Part shown: in pieces, positions 58,889 through 64,000 of the stretch
Layout of the letters: every line of letters starts with the position of its first letter
How positions within the stretch are numbered: position 1 is the first letter of the stretch
Source of the DNA: a virus
Length of the DNA: 64,000 nt
Virus record (IMG/VR): IMGVR_UViG_3300017782_000002
Location: 1 to 64,000 of that record
Strand: one strand, 5' to 3'
Translations under genes and position numbers: made by a program
The notes under the pieces: model-generated
What the model was told of the DNA's origin: nothing
Seen by the model: only the letters and a program-made list of their open reading frames with translations
The model's database searches: none

Positions 58889-60070
58889 ATGGATTCATTA
58901 TTTGACAAGATTAAGGCATCATTCAAATGGAAAAAAACATCAGACTATTGTGCAGAAAAATTAGATTTAACAATAGAAGACTATGACAAACTAAAAGACA
59001 TAGTAAAAGGACAAGATCTCCTAGAAAACTCATCAACATCATATGAGTATAATTTAGAAAAAGGTGAAGCAAAAATGGAAACAATAAGTGCTTCAGAACC
59101 TAAATCACCAGAAGAAATAATTGATATATTAAACATTGATACAACACAATGGAAACTATCTAGTTATTGGAATAAACAAATGGGAGATCATTGGAGAGTT
59201 TCTGCAATGGTTACAAGGCTAAAAGATAATGAGGTAGATAATGTAGCTGAGTTATTAAAAGGTTTTAAACCAAAAAAACATAATCTAGTTAAAAGAATAA
59301 AAACTCCAGGTAAAGTAAAGACAGCTGGAGTTTTGTCATTACAAGACATACACTTTGGTAAAGAAGGTAATGAAACTATAGACCAAGATTTTGAAGAAAC
59401 AATAATTGATTTAGCAAATAGAGCTACAAGAGCTCATCATCTTGAAAAGCTGTATTACGTCATAGGAGGAGATCTAATCAACATGGATACCTGGAATGGT
59501 AGTACCACTAGTGGAACACCTTTAGACAACTGCTCAACAGCTACAGAAGCTTATATGCAAGCTTTTGATGCTATACAATGGAGTATAAATTATTTAAAAC
59601 AATTCTGTGATGAATTACAAATTGTATATATACCAGGCAATCATGATAGGTTATCTTCTTTTCATTTAGCACATGCTTTATCTAAATGTTTTAAAGACAA
59701 AAAGATTATATGGGATGTAGTATATCTAGAAAGAAAAGTATATACCTATAAAGATAACTTTTTTGCATTTGAACATGGAGATGTAAATACTAAAAACTCA
59801 TTGTTATTATATTCTATGGAATACCCAAAACAATGGGGTAAGACTTTATATAGAACATTATATACAGGACATTACCATCACAAGAAAAAAATAGAATATA
59901 TTACTGAGCATGAGCGTACTGGCTTTATGCTAAAGATATTACCAAGTTTATCACGTACAGATTATTATCATTACCATAATAAATTTGTAGGATCAAGAAG
60001 ATCTGGTGTATTGTCTATACATGATCCAAACAAAGGTGAAATTTGTGAACTAACATATTCACCCAATTAA
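58889..60070 (+). CDS. Metallophosphoesterase, calcineurin/Mre11-like
   Basis: 393 residues. Residues about 150-385 carry the five metallophosphoesterase motifs: DIHFGK, GGDLINMD, GNHDR (about 252-256), FEHGD and GHYHHK. The metal ligands look complete. The first 120 residues are helical and unrecognised ('YCAEKLDLTIEDYDKLKDIV'). It may be a nuclease or phosphodiesterase acting on DNA, RNA or a nucleotide; it has its own promoter between terminator-bounded operons. Confidence 0.85.
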   Translation: MDSLFDKIKASFKWKKTSDYCAEKLDLTIEDYDKLKDIVKGQDLLENSSTSYEYNLEKGEAKMETISASEPKSPEEIIDILNIDTTQWKLSSYWNKQMGDHWRVSAMVTRLKDNEVDNVAELLKGFKPKKHNLVKRIKTPGKVKTAGVLSLQDIHFGKEGNETIDQDFEETIIDLANRATRAHHLEKLYYVIGGDLINMDTWNGSTTSGTPLDNCSTATEAYMQAFDAIQWSINYLKQFCDELQIVYIPGNHDRLSSFHLAHALSKCFKDKKIIWDVVYLERKVYTYKDNFFAFEHGDVNTKNSLLLYSMEYPKQWGKTLYRTLYTGHYHHKKKIEYITEHERTGFMLKILPSLSRTDYYHYHNKFVGSRRSGVLSIHDPNKGEICELTYSPN

Positions 60071-60102
60071 CTTGAATAACTCCTCTTTTTTTTGTAAATT
60101 AT
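60071..60102 (+). promoter_or_regulatory. Late promoter
   Basis: CTTG (60071-60074), 20 bp, then GTAAATTAT (TAAATTAT at 60095-60102), 13 bp before ATG 60115. Matches the late pattern with ideal spacing. Confidence 0.6.
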
Positions 60103-60114
60103 AATGTATGTAAT

Positions 60115-60639
60115 ATGATAAGTAACTTTAAAGGACCAGATTTAAATAAACCTAGATATAAAGAAAAGGTTTTGAATCTATTAAACACAGATACATTAAC
60201 AAGATTTAAAGATAAAAACCCAATGTATTCAAGTGTAGATAATGTTAAACTAAAAAAAGTTATACAAAAGTTTAACTCTAAAATTTGGGAAACTGTTATA
60301 AACAACAGAAACGGAGTTGAATTACCTGAATCTTTAGGTTACTTATTTATAGGAAGTTGTCCTGCTGCAAAGAAAATAAATGTTGACTATGCCCTATCTA
60401 AACAATATGGAAAGTTAATACAAAACAAAAACTGGGATACAGATGGTAATGTAGGAAAAATATTCTACACAAATTATTCTCCCAAGTATAAGTTTAAGAC
60501 TAGAGAGTTATGGCAGTTTACAGCAGTAAGACAATTTAAAAGAGCAGTAGCAAAGTTTTATCCAAAAAATTGGAAAAAGTTTGTTACTATGAAAACAAAG
60601 ATCAGGGTTACTGATATGTATAAAAACAAAAAGAAGTAA
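60115..60639 (+). CDS. Hypothetical late protein
   Basis: 174 residues, basic, with 'GPDLNKPRYKEKVLNLLNTDT' (in two parts) at the N terminus and 'ELWQFTAVRQFKRAVAKFYPKNW' (in two parts) near the end. No family recognised. It precedes the tail ring proteins, and a start behind a late promoter fits a virion or virion-assembly protein. Confidence 0.5.
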   Translation: MISNFKGPDLNKPRYKEKVLNLLNTDTLTRFKDKNPMYSSVDNVKLKKVIQKFNSKIWETVINNRNGVELPESLGYLFIGSCPAAKKINVDYALSKQYGKLIQNKNWDTDGNVGKIFYTNYSPKYKFKTRELWQFTAVRQFKRAVAKFYPKNWKKFVTMKTKIRVTDMYKNKKK

Positions 60640-60640
60640 T

Positions 60641-61315
60641 ATGACAACAATAGGTGAAGCAATATCAAGACTCAGAGGAGCTCTTAAAGCAACCTCACAA
60701 GATGCGTTTGTTACAGATAGATACCTTTATAGTCTTATATTGAAATACGCTCAGCTATTAATGAGAAGGCAAGATCACTCTAACAAACTTATGAAGTTTA
60801 GCGCAGTATGGCAAACTTTACCTCATGTAGAATTAGTAGAAGTAGATAAGTTAGAAGCAGGTTGTGTAGGTATTTCTTCAGGACAAACTATAAAAAAGAG
60901 CAAGCATAAGTTACCAACATTCATGCAAGGTTATTGGGGCCCTTTAGTTAGAACTGTATCATCATTAGATGGTTCTACTGAAATACAACCAACAACTCCT
61001 GGCTCATACGTTTCTATGTCTAAAACAACTACATTTAAATATAATAACACTAAGTACTATTGGTTTTTAGATGGTTATTTGTATTTTCCAAATATAGAGT
61101 GGGATGCTGTTAAATTAGAAGGTGTGTTTGAAGCAGACATATCTTCTTGGACATGTGATACAGAAGATGACTGTACTCCAAGGTATTTACAAAATATGTA
61201 TATACCAGAATTTTTATTTGCAGAAATAGAAAATCAAATTTTAAACATACAGTTTAATACATTAAAAGTTACACCAGAAGACTCTCATAATAAAATAAAT
61301 ATAAATAGACAATAA
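60641..61315 (+). CDS. Probable tail ring protein
   Basis: 224 residues: helical start ('MTTIGEAISRLRGALKATSQDAFVTDRYLYS', in two parts), then a beta-rich middle ('FKYNNTKYYWFLDGYLYFPNIEWD', in two parts) and 'NMYIPEFLFAEIENQIL'. This helix-strand-helix arrangement and position in front of the muzzle-like gene match crAss-like ring/adaptor proteins. Overlaps the next start by one base. Confidence 0.55.
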   Translation: MTTIGEAISRLRGALKATSQDAFVTDRYLYSLILKYAQLLMRRQDHSNKLMKFSAVWQTLPHVELVEVDKLEAGCVGISSGQTIKKSKHKLPTFMQGYWGPLVRTVSSLDGSTEIQPTTPGSYVSMSKTTTFKYNNTKYYWFLDGYLYFPNIEWDAVKLEGVFEADISSWTCDTEDDCTPRYLQNMYIPEFLFAEIENQILNIQFNTLKVTPEDSHNKININRQ

Positions 61316-62202
61316 TGGCAGTATCACACAAATATAGAACCTTTAATCAGTTGCTAGAAGATGTTACTGTTGATTTTAGAACTTACGCATTAGAAGGTAT
61401 GATAGAACCTCAACAGTTAATTAAAGTTGCTGTAAGGGTTAATTATGATTTAGGTCTTAGAATACAAAGAACAAAAAATGCAATAATTGATATAGAAAAC
61501 AGTAAAGGTAAATTACCTTCTGATTTTAATGTATTAAATTATGGATCACTTTGTGGTACATATCAAGTAAAGACAACACAACCTAGCGGTACAAACACTG
61601 AAGAAGTTATAAAAGGAACATACAAGCCAGAACCAGGATACAGTGGTCCATGTGATGATCCTGCTGCTAATTGTACTAACGTTTGTGTAGTTAAAAAGGA
61701 TTGCGATGACAATGAACTAATGTTAGTACAAAAGATTAGCCCAGATAGTTATAGAGAATATAGTTATATGATACCTATAAATATTGTGGATAATCAAGGA
61801 GATAGTTGTAATGAATGTCCTATATATAAAGGAGCAGATGATGTTGAAATTAGAGATGGTTTTTTTATAACTAATTTTAAATCTGGTAAAATATATATAA
61901 GTTATCAAGGGGCAATGGAAGATGACAATGGAGAACTTCTAGTTTTAGATCATCCTTATTGTAATGAGTATTATGAATATGCATTAAAAGAAAGGATATT
62001 AGAAAACATGATGTTTGCTGGAGAGAATGTAGTGAATCAATTATCATTTATGCAACAAAAACTTAGAGCTGCTAGAAACAATGCTTTGACGTTTGTAAAC
62101 ACTCCAGACTTTGCACAATTAAAGAAATTATGGGAAAAGAACAGAAAAGCTCAATACCATAATTACTATAACATGTTTAAGAGTGTAGCTACAAACGGAT
62201 AG
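61315..62202 (+). CDS. Probable tail ring/adaptor protein
   Basis: 295 residues: helical N terminus ('FNQLLEDVTVDFRTYALEGM'), then a Cys-rich stretch ('GPCDDPAANCTNVCVVKKDCDD', in two parts, at about 107-128; 'SCNECPIY' near 163-170), beta strands and a helical C terminus ('MQQKLRAARNNALTFVN'). It is probably a second ring or adaptor between portal and tail hub. Overlaps the previous stop by one base. Confidence 0.55.
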   Translation: MAVSHKYRTFNQLLEDVTVDFRTYALEGMIEPQQLIKVAVRVNYDLGLRIQRTKNAIIDIENSKGKLPSDFNVLNYGSLCGTYQVKTTQPSGTNTEEVIKGTYKPEPGYSGPCDDPAANCTNVCVVKKDCDDNELMLVQKISPDSYREYSYMIPINIVDNQGDSCNECPIYKGADDVEIRDGFFITNFKSGKIYISYQGAMEDDNGELLVLDHPYCNEYYEYALKERILENMMFAGENVVNQLSFMQQKLRAARNNALTFVNTPDFAQLKKLWEKNRKAQYHNYYNMFKSVATNG

Positions 62203-62205
62203 AAA

Positions 62206-64000
62206 ATGGCAAAGAAGAAAAAACAACAGCAACAACCAAAACCTAAAAGTACTTCTAGTGTTTTTACAAATACTCCTATGAAGGGTATGATTAAAGACAC
62301 ACATGATGGCTACCTTAATAAAGATAATTGGTCACATGCTAGAAATGCTATAAATAATTCTGTTGATGGTGATACTGGAGTTATAGGTAATGAGCCTGCA
62401 AACATACTGTGTGCTAACATACCTTATACTGTTATAGGTGGAATACATCTTTATGGTGATAAATGGATAATTTACTCAACAGATAATGAAGGTACATTAA
62501 ATGATAAGTCTTCTGAGATAGGAGAGTTTGATGACAGCACATGTACATATAATACATTAATAAATGATTCTTGTTTAAACTTTCACAAAGACCATTTAGT
62601 TATAGGTGTTGCAAAAGAAAATTTTGATTGTTCATGGCAAGTATATTGGGATGATGGTAACAATCCTTCAAGAACTATTAATTTAAGTGATATACCTTTT
62701 AAGAAAGAAATAGCACCATCAAGTACACCTGCATGTACTATATATCAAAATATTACACCATTACAACTTGACTGTGAAAAAATTAGATTAGCTCCATTAT
62801 TAGATACACCAAATTTAGAACTAACAAAAGCTAGTGAGGGAGGACAACTACCTAACGGTATGTATCAAGTTTTTATTGCATACTCAATCAATGATCAAAT
62901 AATAGGTGATTACTTGGGTGCATCTAACATGCAATCATTATGGTCTCATGAAAATAATCAGGGTTCTTTAAATCTAAAAATATCTGGAGTAGATAAAGAG
63001 TTTGAATGGATGCAAGTTGTAGTTAGAACAAGAGTACACAACGGTTTTACATCATATGTTTTAGGTTATTATAGTACTGAAACTACAAATCTTAACATTG
63101 ATTATTTAGATCCTGATCTTACAAAAGTCAAATCATCAAGATTACTTTTAAGAAATCCTGCATATGAAAAATCATCAGGAATGTTTGAAGTAAATGATTA
63201 TTTAATTAGAGCACAACCTACAGAACAATTTGATTTTAATTATCAACCTCTTGCAAATAATATAAAAACAGAATGGGTTTCTGCTACTTACCCAGCAGAA
63301 TACTATAGAGAAGGAGGAAACAAGCCTACATTTCTAAGAGATGAAGTATACACATTCTTTATAAGATTTATATACAACACAGGAGAAAAATCAAAATCAT
63401 ACCATATACCAGGAAGATCTGCAACAGGAAATGAAGTTTCTTTAGATTTAACAGCTAACTCATGGGATGGTGTAGCTCTTCAATACAAAACACAAAACAC
63501 TGCAACATTTACAGCAACTACAAATGTAGTTTTACCTGACGGAGGAATTATACAATCCTACGGTGATATGGCATATTGGGAATCTGGTGAAAAATATCCA
63601 GCTACTGATCCTATAAGGTACAATAATGGAAGTATGGATTTATGTGGTATGCCTATTAGACATCACAAGATGCCTGATGAAAATACACACGTTACAACTA
63701 GACTGTCAACAAATGGTGCAGGAGGTACAGGTTCTACACATATACAAATAATAGGTGCTCAATTTTCTAATATTGCTGCACCGTTAGATAATAGTGGAAA
63801 TGTAATACCTAATATTGTAGGATATGAAGTATTAGTTGGTAATAGAGACGGTAACAAATCTATTATTGCAAAAGGTATTATAAGGAATATGATGTCATAC
63901 GAAAGGTATGAACATAAAAGAAGTTTACAAGCAGGGGCAGGTACAAACTATTACAGTCCTCTTGGTGATATACAAAATAGCCCAACATCATTTAATGGTG
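62206..64000 (+). CDS. Muzzle/stabilisation-like tail protein, 3' end outside window
   Basis: At least 598 residues from ATG 62206 (MAKKKKQQQQPKPKSTSSVF) and open to the window edge. 'YLNKDNWSHARNAINNSVDG' (about 45-64) followed by 'GNEPAN' strongly recalls the beginning of crAss-like muzzle/stabilisation proteins. The rest is beta-rich. It closes the tail tip and is followed outside the window by genes that must include the start of the left-edge tail fibre if the genome is circular. Confidence 0.65.
   Translation, partial: MAKKKKQQQQPKPKSTSSVFTNTPMKGMIKDTHDGYLNKDNWSHARNAINNSVDGDTGVIGNEPANILCANIPYTVIGGIHLYGDKWIIYSTDNEGTLNDKSSEIGEFDDSTCTYNTLINDSCLNFHKDHLVIGVAKENFDCSWQVYWDDGNNPSRTINLSDIPFKKEIAPSSTPACTIYQNITPLQLDCEKIRLAPLLDTPNLELTKASEGGQLPNGMYQVFIAYSINDQIIGDYLGASNMQSLWSHENNQGSLNLKISGVDKEFEWMQVVVRTRVHNGFTSYVLGYYSTETTNLNIDYLDPDLTKVKSSRLLLRNPAYEKSSGMFEVNDYLIRAQPTEQFDFNYQPLANNIKTEWVSATYPAEYYREGGNKPTFLRDEVYTFFIRFIYNTGEKSKSYHIPGRSATGNEVSLDLTANSWDGVALQYKTQNTATFTATTNVVLPDGGIIQSYGDMAYWESGEKYPATDPIRYNNGSMDLCGMPIRHHKMPDENTHVTTRLSTNGAGGTGSTHIQIIGAQFSNIAAPLDNSGNVIPNIVGYEVLVGNRDGNKSIIAKGIIRNMMSYERYEHKRSLQAGAGTNYYSPLGDIQNSPTSFNG

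Overview
The window is a 64 kb piece of a double-stranded DNA phage genome, very probably a podovirus-like phage of a marine member of the Bacteroidota (Flavobacteriia type). The evidence is AT-rich coding DNA, almost no gene with a Shine-Dalgarno site (starts sit in A-rich contexts), several promoters with the Bacteroidota -7 element TAnnTTTG (some with a TTG-type -33 element 20 bp upstream), DDGSC-type cysteine repeats common in marine Bacteroidota, and a packaging and head module (IHF-like protein, PD-(D/E)XK protein, TerL, portal, scaffold-like protein, coat protein, ring and muzzle-like proteins) whose order recalls crAss-like and Cellulophaga phages. No tRNA, integrase or RNA polymerase gene was seen. 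The virion-gene run reads off the right edge and a tail fibre reads in from the left edge, so the real genome is longer and possibly circular or circularly permuted.

Layout. (1) 1-4.7 kb, plus strand: distal tail fibre, LamG adhesin, small proteins, a YfiM-like membrane protein and a three-TM holin. A hairpin at 4731 separates this from the convergent leftward genes. (2) 25.3-4.8 kb, minus strand: replication, recombination and protein folding. In order of transcription: DnaA domain IV-like protein, winged-helix protein, DnaB helicase, Sak4 ATPase, probable SSB, Toprim primase, RusA resolvase, VWA/metallopeptidase plus MoxR ATPase, GroES, exonuclease, family-B polymerase with a clamp-binding tail, SPL-like radical SAM enzyme, DUF932, DUF3310, a beta-helix protein and GroEL. 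(3) 25.4-26.0 kb: one plus-strand gene driven by a good divergent promoter. (4) 33.5-26.0 kb, minus strand: small early-type genes, SF2 helicase, HNH protein, tiny membrane peptides, and at 31.97-33.57 kb a gene-poor, structured-RNA-rich stretch that looks like the start of early transcription. (5) 33.5-64 kb, plus strand: a large unknown probable virion protein, UVR-motif protein, PhoH, IHF-like protein, nuclease, TerL, portal, scaffold, coat protein, connectors, a 1609-residue DGSC-repeat fibre, EF-hand and FN3 proteins, a metallophosphoesterase, and ring and muzzle-like proteins.

How it fits together. Two divergent control regions (25.3 and 33.4 kb) drive the early arms and the late arm. 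The replisome looks partly self-sufficient and partly host-linked: the polymerase ends in a clamp box and a 404-residue protein ends like an SSB tail. The phage carries two folding or remodelling systems, GroEL/GroES and a MoxR-VWA pair, with GroES directly downstream of MoxR. Candidates for new biology are the phage MoxR-VWA-GroES cassette, the structured early RNA region with tiny ORFs, tiny membrane peptides joined to neighbours by ATGA overlaps, and a variant late promoter (GTATATTAT). All assignments rest on reading motifs by eye; no database search was run.
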